From contig NZ_JAQVCH010000029.1 of the NCBI RefSeq assembly GCF_028689845.1, forward strand, positions 1-32,313: a stretch of DNA of 32,313 nt. Reading direction: 5' to 3'. The translations under genes and the position numbers were made by a program. Positions 1 to 8,686 of this stretch are shown piece by piece. Below the pieces are notes generated by a model. The model was not told where the DNA came from. It worked only from the letters and a program-made list of their open reading frames with translations, and did no database searches. Numbering within the stretch: position 1 is the stretch's first letter; each line of letters opens with the position of its first letter. This DNA comes from Flavobacterium sp. GTDB taxonomy: Bacteria > Bacteroidota > Bacteroidia > Flavobacteriales > Flavobacteriaceae.

Positions 1-55
1 GGGCTTTTTTTATTACATAAAAATGAAAAATAGTACAAATTCATTTTTTCTACTG

Positions 56-63
56 TACTTTTG
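56..63 (+). promoter_or_regulatory. -7 promoter box of the YciO-like gene
   Basis: TACTTTTG matches the Bacteroidota -7 consensus TAnnTTTG and lies 22 bases before the ATG at 86. The window opens with a T-rich tract after GGGC, which looks like the tail of a terminator of a gene to the left. The -33 box is not clear. Confidence 0.55.
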
Positions 64-85
64 TAATTAAAAAAAGCATTTAACT

Positions 86-706
86 ATGGCACAATTTATA
101 AAAATATATCCCGAAAACCCTAATGAAGCGGCCATTCAAAAAGTGGTTAAAGTGCTTAAAAACGGAGGATTAGTAATTTATCCAACGGATACCGTTTACG
201 GATTAGGATGTGATATCACCAATACAAAAGCGTTAGAACGAATTGCTAAAATAAAAGGAATCAAATTAGATAAAGCTAATTTTTCATTCATTTGCAACGA
301 TTTAAGCAATTTGTCGGACTATGTGAAGCAAATTGACACCTCAACCTTTAAAATTCTTAAACGTTCGCTACCGGGTCCCTATACCTTTATTTTGCCAGGG
401 AACAATAATCTTCCAAAAGAATTTAAAAAGAAAAAAACAGTAGGTATCCGTATTCCTGATAATCCAATTGTATTGCAAATTGTAAAACTATTGGGCAATC
501 CGATTATTTCTACCTCTATTTATGATGAAGATGAAGTATTGGAGTATTCTACTGATCCTGAATTAATTTTTGAAAAGTGGCAAAACCAGGTTGAAATGGT
601 CATTGATGGAGGTTATGGAGACAACCAGCCTTCTACCATAATTGATTTATCGGAAGGAGAACCCGTTATCATCCGAGAAGGAAAAGGAACTATAGATATC
701 TTTTAA
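86..706 (+). CDS. YrdC/Sua5/YciO family protein, YciO-like
   Basis: This 206-residue protein is one complete YrdC fold. The family binds ATP and RNA, and its TsaC/Sua5 members make threonylcarbamoyl-AMP for tRNA t6A37. Visible signatures are the N-terminal KNGGLVIYPTDTVYGLGCDI segment (about 25-44), PGPYTFIL (about 95-102), GIRIPDNP and the late STIIDLS...IIREG strand. Length, the start with FIKIYPENP and the end resemble E. coli YciO as I remember it more than TsaC, and the STSI segment differs from the TsaC STSAN loop. It could be the genome's TsaC or a paralogue; the sequence alone does not decide. It is monocistronic and ends at a strong hairpin shared with the convergent OmpA gene. The cytoplasmic role in tRNA modification is inferred from the family. 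Confidence 0.85.
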   Translation: MAQFIKIYPENPNEAAIQKVVKVLKNGGLVIYPTDTVYGLGCDITNTKALERIAKIKGIKLDKANFSFICNDLSNLSDYVKQIDTSTFKILKRSLPGPYTFILPGNNNLPKEFKKKKTVGIRIPDNPIVLQIVKLLGNPIISTSIYDEDEVLEYSTDPELIFEKWQNQVEMVIDGGYGDNQPSTIIDLSEGEPVIIREGKGTIDIF

Positions 707-720
707 AAGAGTAAATAAAA

Positions 721-748
721 AAAACGTCCTGAATTTCAGGACGTTTTT
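721..748. terminator. Bidirectional terminator between yciO-like and OmpA-like genes
   Basis: AAAACGTCCTGA and TCAGGACGTTTT are perfect inverted arms around a 3-4 base loop, with A runs on the left and T runs on the right. The hairpin can therefore end transcription from both converging genes. Confidence 0.9.
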
Positions 749-770
749 TAGATATAAAAAGCTCGAAATA

Positions 771-1610
771 TTATTTCCCTGCTTTTTGATTTTTCATTTC
801 TTTTTCAATCATATCATAAAATTCATCAATTTTAGGCATGATAATGATACGTGTTCTTCGGTTGGCAGAACGATTGGCAACGGTATTGTTTTCCACTAAA
901 GGAACATACTCACCGCGACCTGCCGCAATCAACTGGCTAGGTTTTACTTTGTGGTCTACTGTCAAGACGCGAACCACTGAAGTTGCGCGTTTAACACTTA
1001 AATCCCAATTGTCTAATAAAAGACCATTTCTGTAAGGAACAGTATCTGTATGACTTTCAACCATACATTCAAAAGTTGGTTTGTCATTTACAATTTTAGC
1101 CACTTTACCTAAAACCTCTTTGGCTCTGTCGCTCACTTCATAACTACCTGATTTAAATAACATTTTATCAGCAATAGAAATCATTACAACCCCTTTTTCC
1201 ACATTAATTTCAATGTCTGGATCAGAAATGCCGACTGATTTTTTCAAACTAGTAACCAAAGCCAACGTCACACTGTCCTTTTTGGTTAACGCATCTTGTA
1301 ATCGTGTGATTTTTAAATCTTTTTCTTTTAAACTTTCTAATGATTTTTCTAAGTTTTCAGCTCCTTTTGTAGAAAGCATCGTGATGTTGCCTACATTACT
1401 AATTAAATCTGAATTTGATTTTTTCAAATCAGTAATCTGATTGCTTAACAAATCTTTTTCAGATAAACACATGTTTAACTTTACAGTTGTAGAGTTCAAT
1501 AAATCTTGACACTCTTTATTCTGAGCTTCCAATTCTGCGATCTTCTTTTTGGTGCCGCACGAACCTAACGAGAGTGCCATTATAGCTAATAGCAATACAG
1601 CTTTTTTCAT
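771..1610 (-). CDS. OmpA-family lipoprotein with coiled-coil spacer
   Basis: A 279-residue cell-envelope protein. The start at 1610 gives MKKAVLLLAIMALSLGSC, a lipoprotein signal with lipobox LGSC and lipidated Cys18; an ATG two codons upstream is also possible. Residues about 25-115 form a leucine- and lysine-rich heptad-like coiled coil. The C-terminal part (about 145-265) is the OmpA/MotB peptidoglycan-binding domain, with ESHTDTVPY, LSVKRATSVVRVL, GRGEYVPL and NRSANRRTRIIIMPK. By family it should tether the outer membrane to peptidoglycan. A TAnnTTTG box sits at 1634-1641. It is transcribed alone and ends at the shared terminator at 721-748. The exact partner or morphological role cannot be read from the sequence. 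Confidence 0.9.
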   Translation of the reverse strand: MKKAVLLLAIMALSLGSCGTKKKIAELEAQNKECQDLLNSTTVKLNMCLSEKDLLSNQITDLKKSNSDLISNVGNITMLSTKGAENLEKSLESLKEKDLKITRLQDALTKKDSVTLALVTSLKKSVGISDPDIEINVEKGVVMISIADKMLFKSGSYEVSDRAKEVLGKVAKIVNDKPTFECMVESHTDTVPYRNGLLLDNWDLSVKRATSVVRVLTVDHKVKPSQLIAAGRGEYVPLVENNTVANRSANRRTRIIIMPKIDEFYDMIEKEMKNQKAGK

Positions 1611-1633
1611 AAACATATCATTTTAAGTTTCTA

Positions 1634-1641
1634 CAAAATTA
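1634..1641 (-). promoter_or_regulatory. -7 promoter box of the OmpA-like gene
   Basis: On the minus strand this reads TAATTTTG, a match to TAnnTTTG, about 25-30 bases before the start codon. Confidence 0.5.
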
Positions 1642-1672
1642 ACACTATTTTCGTGATAAACTACCGTAAATG

Positions 1673-2680
1673 CTATAAACTATTGTTAAAATTATCAATA
1701 AATTTTTTCTGATTTCGTAAAAAATAATTGTAGACGATACTGGTTTGAAAAGCATATTTTTTATTGACTATTTTTCCGCGTTTTTTTACCATTTTAAGGA
1801 AGGAACCATAAAATGAAAAGTGTGCTTTTAGGATAGCTGTAAAATGCGAAAATTTTAGTTGATAAAGAAATTGAATTCCTGCAAGACCGTCCAAAATCAT
1901 TCGACTAACTAAAACAAAAGCCAAACTTCTAGTCGGTACATTTTTGGTAAGCATGAACAAAGAGTTTCTGAAATTTAAATAGGTCTTTTTAGGATTGGTC
2001 GAGTTTAAAGTGCCACCACCCACATGATAAACCGTTGAAAAGCCACAATAATAGGTTTCATATTGCCATTGTGAACTACGCCAGCATAAATCAATTTCTT
2101 CTTGATGTGCAAAAAAGTCGGCATCAAAACCATTTAATTCCCTAAAAACCGATTTACGTATAAAAAAACAAGCTCCTGAGGCCCAAAAAACAGCTTGTAT
2201 ATCATTATATTGTCCTTTGTCTTCTTCTATGGTATTAAAAATTCGTCCACGACAAAATGGATAGCCAAATTTATCTATAAATCCACCAGCGGCACCTGCA
2301 TATTCAAAATGTGTTTTATGATTATAATCCAATATTTTTGGCTGAATAATTGCGACATTTGGCTGTTCTTCAAAAAGTAATAAGATTGGCTTCAACCAGT
2401 CTTTAGTTACTTCTACATCAGAATTTAATAAACAGTATATATCTTCTTCTACCGCTTGTAAGCATTCATTATAGCCTTTTGCAAAACCAAAGTTGGCCTT
2501 ATTTTGAATGATTTTTACTGACGGAAATTCGTTTTTTAAAACGGTGATTGAATCATCCGTAGAAGCGTTATCAGCTACATAAATCGTTGCTTCATCTGAA
2601 TACAAAAGTACAACGGGCAAAAACTGTTGCAACAATTTTGCGCCATTCCAATTTAAAATAACAACTGCGATTTTTTTCAA
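1673..2680 (-). CDS. Glycosyltransferase family 2
   Basis: A 335-residue GT-A fold glycosyltransferase. The N-terminus VVILNWNG, the nucleotide-binding strand VADNASTDDS (about 35-44), NKANFGFAKGYN and the DxD-like LLNSDVEV (Asp88) are typical of rhamnosyl- and related transferases that act on nucleotide sugars. The later segment HQEEIDLCWR (about 192-201) holds the likely catalytic acidic residues. The C-terminal third is basic and amphipathic, fitting attachment to the inner face of the membrane. The gene lies 18 bases downstream of the nuclease-like gene on the same strand and probably shares its transcript. The acceptor (cell-wall or surface polysaccharide) cannot be told; no other polysaccharide genes are present. 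Confidence 0.9.
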   Translation of the reverse strand: MKKIAVVILNWNGAKLLQQFLPVVLLYSDEATIYVADNASTDDSITVLKNEFPSVKIIQNKANFGFAKGYNECLQAVEEDIYCLLNSDVEVTKDWLKPILLLFEEQPNVAIIQPKILDYNHKTHFEYAGAAGGFIDKFGYPFCRGRIFNTIEEDKGQYNDIQAVFWASGACFFIRKSVFRELNGFDADFFAHQEEIDLCWRSSQWQYETYYCGFSTVYHVGGGTLNSTNPKKTYLNFRNSLFMLTKNVPTRSLAFVLVSRMILDGLAGIQFLYQLKFSHFTAILKAHFSFYGSFLKMVKKRGKIVNKKYAFQTSIVYNYFLRNQKKFIDNFNNSL

Positions 2681-2698
2681 AATAGTAATGCTAGAGTC

Positions 2699-3151
2699 TT
2701 AGTTTTGGGATTGATAGGTTGGAATATCATTTAGAAAAACATATTGTTCCTTTTCAGAATCAATTTCACAAAAGTAATGATTTAGACCATTGGTAACCAT
2801 TAAATAAGTAGCTTTTAATATCATATTATAACGAGCAATTTGATCAAAAGTATCTTGATTAATTTCAATCTTAGGTTGTTTGCATTCTACCAATAAAAAA
2901 ATAGAGCCATCTGGTTGATAAACAACAACATCATACCGTTTGGTTAAACCATTAATTTCAATTTTTTTTTCAACATTAATCCATGATTTTGGGTATTTTT
3001 TCACTTCAAGTAAAAAGCGAACAACATGAATACGCACCCATTCCTCTGGAGTTAATACAATAAATTTTTTTCTGATTTCATCAAAGACATAGTGTTTATT
3101 TTCACTATTTTTGATGCGAAAGGAATATTCTGGAAAATTTAATTTTTGCAT
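2699..3151 (-). CDS. Stand-alone HsdR N-terminal-like PD-(D/E)XK nuclease domain
   Basis: A 150-residue protein matching the N-terminal nuclease domain of type I restriction HsdR subunits, without helicase or specificity parts. Residues about 33-47 (LTPEEWVRIHVVRFL) are the usual entry helix. The PD-(D/E)XK core is visible as RYDVVVY (Asp74) followed by LLVECK (Glu89, Lys91). The start at 3151 was preferred to an ATG two codons upstream because family members begin MQKLNFP. No restriction or methylase genes are nearby, so it is more likely a housekeeping or orphan DNA-processing protein of Flavobacteria than a restriction system. Its role is not known. It is divergent from holA. Confidence 0.8.
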   Translation of the reverse strand: MQKLNFPEYSFRIKNSENKHYVFDEIRKKFIVLTPEEWVRIHVVRFLLEVKKYPKSWINVEKKIEINGLTKRYDVVVYQPDGSIFLLVECKQPKIEINQDTFDQIARYNMILKATYLMVTNGLNHYFCEIDSEKEQYVFLNDIPTYQSQN

Positions 3152-3154
3152 AAA

Positions 3155-3162
3155 CAAAGATA
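3155..3162 (-). promoter_or_regulatory. Possible -7 box for the nuclease-glycosyltransferase transcript
   Basis: The minus strand reads TATCTTTG, but only 4 bases before the chosen start. The transcript would be almost leaderless, so this call is weak. Confidence 0.3.
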
Positions 3163-3216
3163 TAAAATTTGACGTTGTAAAAAATCGAATACAATTAAAT
3201 CCTGCTTACATTCAAC

Positions 3217-4221
3217 ATGGAAGAAATTTTAAAAATTACCAATGACATCAAAAACGGTTTAATTAAACCAATCTATTTTTTAATGGGAGAAGAGCCCTAT
3301 TATATTGATAAATTAACCGAATTCATTGAGAATAACATTCTTTCCGAAGAAGAAAAAGGTTTTAATCAAATGATTATGTATGGTCGTGATGTTACTATTG
3401 AAGATATCGTTGGAGCAGCAAAACGTTATCCGATGATGGCCGAAAGGCAAGTAATTGTGGTGCGGGAAGCTCAAGATTTAATAAAAACAATTGATAAATT
3501 ACAATCCTATGCAGAAAACCCACAACCGACAACCGTTTTGGTTTTTGCTTACAAATACAAAACGTTAGATAAACGTAAAAGTTTAGTCAAAATCATCCAA
3601 AAAAATGGATTACTTTTTGAAAGTAAAGTAATGTATGAAAATCAAGTGGGAACTTGGATTTCTAAAATTTTAAAAGGAAAAGGATATCAAATTGAGCCAA
3701 AAGCGACCTTGATGCTGGTTGAGTTTTTAGGAACCGACTTAAGTAGAATTAATAATGAATTGGAAAAACTTCAAATCATTTTACCAAAAGGAGTGACCAT
3801 TACGCCTTCCCACATCGAAGAAAATATTGGATTTAGTAAAGATTTTAATGTTTTTGAATTCCGTAAAGCTATTGGCGAACGAAATCAACTGCAAGCCTAT
3901 CGCATTGCTGACCACTTTGCTCAAAACAAAAAAGATTATCCAATATTCGGAACTACAGGTTCGGTTTTTAGTTTTTTTTCAAGCCTCTTGCAATACCACG
4001 GTTTGAAAGATAAATCACCTGGAAATGTAGCAAAAGTATTAAAAGTAAATCCTTATTTTCTGAAAGATTATGATGTTGCTCTAAAAAATTATCCCATGCG
4101 AAAAGTAAGCAGTATTGTTTCTGTTTTACGTGAAGTAGATGTGCGGAGCAAAGGAGTAGGAGCGAACCAATTGCATGAATCGGATTTATTAAAGGAAATG
4201 TTGGCTAAGATTTTTATTTAA
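3217..4221 (+). CDS. holA: DNA polymerase III subunit delta
   Basis: A 334-residue delta subunit of the clamp loader, which opens the beta sliding clamp during replication. The N-terminal part begins with the typical IYFLMGEEPYYIDKLTEFI (about 20-38), where the ATPase fold lacks a working Walker A. YPMMAERQVIVVREAQDL and TVLVFAYK follow, then the helical lid and C-terminal collar with LGTDLSRINNELEKL (about 170-184). The final LLKEMLAKIFI is the usual collar helix. The length is normal for the family. The gene is monocistronic and followed at once by a long hairpin terminator that it shares with the opposing peptidase gene. Confidence 0.93.
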   Translation: MEEILKITNDIKNGLIKPIYFLMGEEPYYIDKLTEFIENNILSEEEKGFNQMIMYGRDVTIEDIVGAAKRYPMMAERQVIVVREAQDLIKTIDKLQSYAENPQPTTVLVFAYKYKTLDKRKSLVKIIQKNGLLFESKVMYENQVGTWISKILKGKGYQIEPKATLMLVEFLGTDLSRINNELEKLQIILPKGVTITPSHIEENIGFSKDFNVFEFRKAIGERNQLQAYRIADHFAQNKKDYPIFGTTGSVFSFFSSLLQYHGLKDKSPGNVAKVLKVNPYFLKDYDVALKNYPMRKVSSIVSVLREVDVRSKGVGANQLHESDLLKEMLAKIFI

Positions 4222-4262
4222 AAAAAGCGATTTTGAATCTAGACTATTCAAAATCGCTTTTT
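4222..4262. terminator. Bidirectional terminator between holA and the M28 peptidase gene
   Basis: Two perfect 17-base arms (4222-4238 and 4246-4262, core GCGATTTTGAA/TTCAAAATCGC) surround a 7-base loop. A and T runs at the outer ends let it work in both directions. Confidence 0.93.
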
Positions 4263-4280
4263 ATTTATTTCAAGAAAAGT

Positions 4281-6512
4281 TTAAAAAATTACTTTCGTTG
4301 TTTTAATTTCTCCATTCCGAAGATAAGTAACAATTAATTCGTCGCCAGCATTGATTCCGCCTAAGCATTTCATATAGGCATATACCTCTTTAATTTCACA
4401 ATCACCAATTTTTGTAATAATATCTCCGGCTTCAATTCCGGCCAATTGTGCGGGACGATTATCCGTTACGCCATCAACATGTAAACCATCTCCATGGTCA
4501 GTATAATCAGGCATAATACCTAAGGTAACTTTATAACGTGGAGCTGTTTTTGGAGTATCAATTTTAGTTTTTACAAAGGCTACTTTATCTAAATCAGCAA
4601 TAGCATTTGACACTCTAAACACATAATCAGTAATAGTTCGTACGCCATAATAGTTAATTTTATCTTCATCATCACTTGGTTTGTGATAATCGTTATGCGT
4701 TCCTGTAAAAAAGAATAAAACCGGAATATCTTTCAAATAAAAGGAAGTATGATCAGAAGGACCAACGCCACTTTCGTCTAAAGTAACATTAAAACCTGCG
4801 GGTTTATTGGTGTTGACAATAGTTTTGAAATTTGGATTAGTCCCAATTCCGCCAACAGTAAGGTTTTTCATATCATTCAAGCGACCAATCATGTCTAAAT
4901 TAATCATTGCAATCACATTGGGATGATTGACTTTTAAAGTAGCCGCCATAAATTTAGAGCCGATTAATCCGTCTTCTTCCCCTGAAAAGAAAGCAAAAAT
5001 ATAGTTTACCTTTTCATTCGTTTTGTTTTTAGCATACATTCGAGCTAATTCTAAAACAGCGGCAACTCCTGAAGCATTATCATCGGCCCCGTTATGGATT
5101 TCTCCTTTTGAATTTGCTTTTGTAGAATGGTTGTGCTCATTCAATCCCAAATGATCATAATGTGCTCCAATAACAATGGTTTTTGAAGCTTTATTATCTA
5201 AAAATCCTATTACATTTCTGCCTGTATTATCTTTTAAGTTTAAAGAATCTTGCGGATTTAAACGAACTTTATACTCAAATTTTTGAAGATAATTCTTTTC
5301 ATCATACGGTTTTAAACCTAAACTTTTCATTTCTTTAACTAAATAATCAGCCGCCATTTGCTCTTCTTTGGAGCCTGTTAATCGGCCCTTCATTTCATCT
5401 GAAGCCAAATACGAAATATTCTTTTTTAATGAGTTAGGCTGTGCAAGCTCGGCAGGATCCCCCTCGACCCAATCAGCTATAAAAACGTTGGTTTCTCTCG
5501 CTTTTGATTGTTGACGATTACTAGAAAATACTAGTTTTTTTCCGTCTGGTGAAAACATCGGAAACGCATTAAATTCACTTTCGTAAGTAATTTGTTGTAA
5601 ATTCTCACCCGTAATATCAATCATATATAATTGAAAATCATACCCTCGCGTTGAATGATGATTAGAAGAGAAAATAATTTTTTGGTCTGATGGATGAAAA
5701 TAAGGAGCCCAATTGGCTTTTCCTAAATTGGTAATTTGCTTTAAATCCGAACCGTCGATGTTACAGGTATAAATCTCCATATCAGACGGAGCAACCAAGT
5801 TTTTACTTAATAATTGTTTGTAATCTGCAATGGCTTCAGGTGTTTGTGGGCGTGAAGAACGAAAAACTAATTTTTTACTGTCATGCGAAAAGAAACAACC
5901 ACCATCATAACCTAATCCAAACGTAATTTGTTTCAAATTAGAACCGTCAGCATCCATGGTCCACAATTCTAAATCACCACTGCGTATACTCGTAAAAGCA
6001 ATTTTTTTTCCGTCTGGAGAAACCACTGCTTCCGCATCATATCCGGGAGAATCGGTTAGTTTTTTGGTGATGTTACCTTTTAAATCGGCAATATAAATAT
6101 CAAATTCTGGATAAATTGGCCATAAATATTTTCCGTCTGGCGATTTTGGAACAGCCGGACAAGCGTGACTTGCTTCATGTGTAGAAGCATAAAGAATGTG
6201 CTTGCCATCAGGCATATAAAAAGAACAAGTCGTTCTTCCTTTTCCAGTAGAAACCAATTTTAAGCTATTTTCGGTAAATTCTTTTTCCTGTAAATCAAGC
6301 ATAAATATTTGATCACACGGAACGCCAAAAGCAGTATTGGTTACTTGAAGTGTCAGTTTTTTTCCGTCTGGACTAAAATAGGCTTCAGCATTATCGCCAC
6401 CAAAAGTTAGTTTTTGAATATTTTTTAAACGGGCTTCTTGGCTATAACCAAAATATGAAAAACAGAAAATAATTAAAAAAAGCGTGCTTGTTTTTAAGAT
6501 AGAAAAACGCAT
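4281..6512 (-). CDS. Exported beta-propeller / M28 metallopeptidase / PDZ protein
   Basis: A 743-residue exported protein with three parts. A signal peptide (about 1-24, ending GYSQ) leads into a TolB-like propeller (about 35-345) with repeated SPDGKKL and SPDGKKIAFTS blades. The M28 zinc aminopeptidase domain (about 365-620) shows GAHYDHLG (His near 450), GADDNASGV, FSGEEDG, NLDMIG and HNDYHKPSD, together the complete two-zinc ligand set. The C-terminal PDZ domain (about 655-743) carries GLHVDGVTDNRPAQLAGIEAGDIITKIG. By family it should remove N-terminal residues from peptides in the periplasm or outside the cell; propeller and PDZ probably gate substrates. It stands alone with its own promoter box (6562-6569) and terminator. 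The catalytic residues look intact. Confidence 0.9.
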   Translation of the reverse strand: MRFSILKTSTLFLIIFCFSYFGYSQEARLKNIQKLTFGGDNAEAYFSPDGKKLTLQVTNTAFGVPCDQIFMLDLQEKEFTENSLKLVSTGKGRTTCSFYMPDGKHILYASTHEASHACPAVPKSPDGKYLWPIYPEFDIYIADLKGNITKKLTDSPGYDAEAVVSPDGKKIAFTSIRSGDLELWTMDADGSNLKQITFGLGYDGGCFFSHDSKKLVFRSSRPQTPEAIADYKQLLSKNLVAPSDMEIYTCNIDGSDLKQITNLGKANWAPYFHPSDQKIIFSSNHHSTRGYDFQLYMIDITGENLQQITYESEFNAFPMFSPDGKKLVFSSNRQQSKARETNVFIADWVEGDPAELAQPNSLKKNISYLASDEMKGRLTGSKEEQMAADYLVKEMKSLGLKPYDEKNYLQKFEYKVRLNPQDSLNLKDNTGRNVIGFLDNKASKTIVIGAHYDHLGLNEHNHSTKANSKGEIHNGADDNASGVAAVLELARMYAKNKTNEKVNYIFAFFSGEEDGLIGSKFMAATLKVNHPNVIAMINLDMIGRLNDMKNLTVGGIGTNPNFKTIVNTNKPAGFNVTLDESGVGPSDHTSFYLKDIPVLFFFTGTHNDYHKPSDDEDKINYYGVRTITDYVFRVSNAIADLDKVAFVKTKIDTPKTAPRYKVTLGIMPDYTDHGDGLHVDGVTDNRPAQLAGIEAGDIITKIGDCEIKEVYAYMKCLGGINAGDELIVTYLRNGEIKTTKVIF

Positions 6513-6561
6513 AAGTAAGAGTATATGATGAAAAAATTTTAACCTTTAAAATTAAGATAGT

Positions 6562-6569
6562 CAAATATA
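6562..6569 (-). promoter_or_regulatory. -7 promoter box of the M28 peptidase gene
   Basis: The minus strand reads TATATTTG, a full TAnnTTTG match, giving a leader of roughly 40 bases. Confidence 0.55.
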
Positions 6570-6692
6570 GAAATTAAAATCCTCGTTTACAATCGATTTT
6601 TTTGAATCTAAACACGGATAGTTAAAAAGCAAGCCAAAACGTTTTCCTTTTCGTTTTATTATATCGATATTTGTAAACCAAAAATAATAATT

Positions 6693-6875
6693 ATGGGAAT
6701 GAATAAAAATACGGTTTTAGCATGGGCGACTTTCATCATGATTGTGATGGGGCTTTTGTTAATAGGCCTTGGGGCATTTAAATATGACGATGTGGCTGGC
6801 TGGGGATTTGCCGCTACTGGTATTGGTTTTCTTGCTAATGCATGGGTTTTCAATGCGTTGAAAGGCCGAGTTTAA
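6693..6875 (+). CDS. CAL67264-type small membrane protein
   Basis: A 60-residue protein made almost wholly of two hydrophobic helices (about 7-28 and 33-52) joined by the short KYDDVAGWG turn, with a basic C-terminus. It resembles the small flavobacterial family named after locus CAL67264, whose function is unknown. Start choice is between ATG at 6693 and ATG at 6699, two codons on. A near-consensus -7 box (GATATTTG) lies about 25 bases upstream. The next gene, ettA, starts 45 bases downstream on the same strand with no terminator between, so the two are probably cotranscribed. Confidence 0.8.
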   Translation: MGMNKNTVLAWATFIMIVMGLLLIGLGAFKYDDVAGWGFAATGIGFLANAWVFNALKGRV

Positions 6876-6919
6876 ATTATAGAAATAATTAAAATTTAAA
6901 AATAATAATTACGAGTATT

Positions 6920-8614
6920 ATGTCAGACGATAAAAAAGTTATATTCTCAATGTCTAAAGTAAGTAAGACTTACTCTAGCACAAACAAACAAGTATTAAAA
7001 GATATTTATTTAAGTTTTTTCTACGGAGCTAAAATTGGTATTTTAGGTTTAAATGGTTCTGGAAAATCATCGTTATTAAAGATTATTGCCGGAATTGATA
7101 AAAATTTTCAAGGTGATTTAGTTTTCGCTCCCGGTTATAAAGTGGGCTATTTAGAACAAGAGCCGCAATTAGATGAAACCAAAACCGTCATTGAAATTGT
7201 GAGAGAAGGAGCTGCTGAAATTTATGCTCTTTTAGACGAATTCAATAAAATTAATGATAGTTTTGGTTTGCCAGAAGTCTATGAAGATGCCGATAAGATG
7301 CAAAAGCTGATGGATCGTCAAGCGGAATTACAAGATAAAATTGATGCCGCTGGAGCATGGGAAATTGACAATAAGCTTGAAATTGCCATGGATGCTTTGC
7401 GAACCCCAGAATCTGATACGCCGATTAAGGTTTTATCAGGTGGTGAAAAACGTCGTGTGGCCTTGTGTCGTTTATTATTGCAACAACCGGATGTCTTATT
7501 ATTAGATGAGCCAACAAACCATTTAGATGCCGAATCGGTGTTGTGGTTAGAGCAACATTTGCAACAATATCCAGGAACAGTGATTGCCGTAACGCATGAT
7601 AGGTATTTCTTAGATAATGTAGCGGGTTGGATTTTAGAATTGGATAGAGGTCAAGGTATTCCGTGGAAAGGAAATTATTCTTCGTGGTTAGACCAAAAAT
7701 CAAAACGGATGGAGTTGGAGGAAAAAACAGCTTCCAAACATAGAAAAACGTTGGAACGAGAATTAGATTGGGTTCGTCAAGGAGCCAAAGGCCGACAAAC
7801 CAAGCAAAAAGCCCGTTTACAAAACTATGATAAACTCTTAAACGAAGACCAAAAAGCGTTAGATGAAAAGTTAGAACTATATATTCCGAACGGACCACGT
7901 TTAGGAACAAATGTGATTGATGCCATTGGTGTTTCTAAAGGATATGGTGATAAATTGCTTTATGAAGATTTAAATTTCTCCTTGCCACAAGCTGGAATTG
8001 TAGGTATTATTGGGCCAAATGGTGCTGGTAAAACCACTATTTTCCGTATGATTATGGATGAAGAACAACCAGACAAAGGGACTTTTACAATTGGAGATAC
8101 AGTTAAAATAGCCTATGTAGATCAAGCTCATTCTAATATTGATCCTGAAAAATCAATTTGGGAAAATTTTTGTGACGGACAAGAATTAATCATGATGGGT
8201 GGCCGACAAGTAAATTCTAGAGCCTATTTAAGCCGCTTTAACTTTGGTGGAAGTGACCAAAATAAAAAAGTGGCCACGTTGTCTGGAGGAGAACGAAACC
8301 GACTCCATTTAGCAATTACCTTAAAAGAAGAAGGAAACGTGTTGCTATTAGATGAACCCACCAATGATTTAGATATCAATACCTTGAGAGCATTAGAAGA
8401 AGGTTTAGAAAACTTTGCAGGTTGTGCCGTAATTATTTCACACGACCGTTGGTTTTTAGATCGCGTTTCTACGCATATCTTAGCTTTTGAAGGGGATTCT
8501 CAAGTATATTTCTTTGAAGGAAGTTTCTCTGAATACGAAGAAAACAAACGAAAACGTTTAGGTGGAGATTTGACTCCTAAACGAATTAAATACAAAAAGC
8601 TAGTTCGAAATTAA
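6920..8614 (+). CDS. ettA: Energy-dependent translational throttle protein EttA (ABC-F ATPase)
   Basis: A 564-residue ABC-F ATPase with two nucleotide-binding domains and no membrane segment. Domain 1 has Walker A GLNGSGKS (43-50), signature LSGGEKRRVALCR (about 172) and Walker B LLLDEPTNHLD. Domain 2 has GPNGAGKT (365-372), LSGGERNRLHLA (about 454) and LLLDEPTNDLD. The inserted segment between Walker A and signature of domain 1 is the EttA arm, and the charged linker with KGRQTKQKAR (about 290) is the P-site tRNA-interaction motif. The family enters the ribosomal E site and couples the first peptide bond to energy status. Length and motifs are normal. A rho-independent hairpin follows the stop codon. 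Confidence 0.95.
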   Translation: MSDDKKVIFSMSKVSKTYSSTNKQVLKDIYLSFFYGAKIGILGLNGSGKSSLLKIIAGIDKNFQGDLVFAPGYKVGYLEQEPQLDETKTVIEIVREGAAEIYALLDEFNKINDSFGLPEVYEDADKMQKLMDRQAELQDKIDAAGAWEIDNKLEIAMDALRTPESDTPIKVLSGGEKRRVALCRLLLQQPDVLLLDEPTNHLDAESVLWLEQHLQQYPGTVIAVTHDRYFLDNVAGWILELDRGQGIPWKGNYSSWLDQKSKRMELEEKTASKHRKTLERELDWVRQGAKGRQTKQKARLQNYDKLLNEDQKALDEKLELYIPNGPRLGTNVIDAIGVSKGYGDKLLYEDLNFSLPQAGIVGIIGPNGAGKTTIFRMIMDEEQPDKGTFTIGDTVKIAYVDQAHSNIDPEKSIWENFCDGQELIMMGGRQVNSRAYLSRFNFGGSDQNKKVATLSGGERNRLHLAITLKEEGNVLLLDEPTNDLDINTLRALEEGLENFAGCAVIISHDRWFLDRVSTHILAFEGDSQVYFFEGSFSEYEENKRKRLGGDLTPKRIKYKKLVRN

Positions 8615-8620
8615 ATTTTT

Positions 8621-8650
8621 AAAAATCCTGAGAAATCAGGATTTTTTTTT
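8621..8650 (+). terminator. Terminator of ettA
   Basis: AAAAATCCTGA, loop GAAA, TCAGGATTTTT, then more T residues form a classic intrinsic terminator just after the ettA stop. Confidence 0.9.
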
Positions 8651-8662
8651 CAAATAATTAAC

Positions 8663-8670
8663 TACATTTG
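8663..8670 (+). promoter_or_regulatory. -7 promoter box of the hybrid histidine kinase gene
   Basis: TACATTTG, a full TAnnTTTG match, lies 17 bases before the ATG at 8687. Confidence 0.55.
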
Positions 8671-8686
8671 GCTAAACATAAATAGA

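Noticed and set aside
7425..7910. 161-codon frame opposite ettA
   Set aside because: It is antisense to a strongly conserved ABC-F gene and has no family features.
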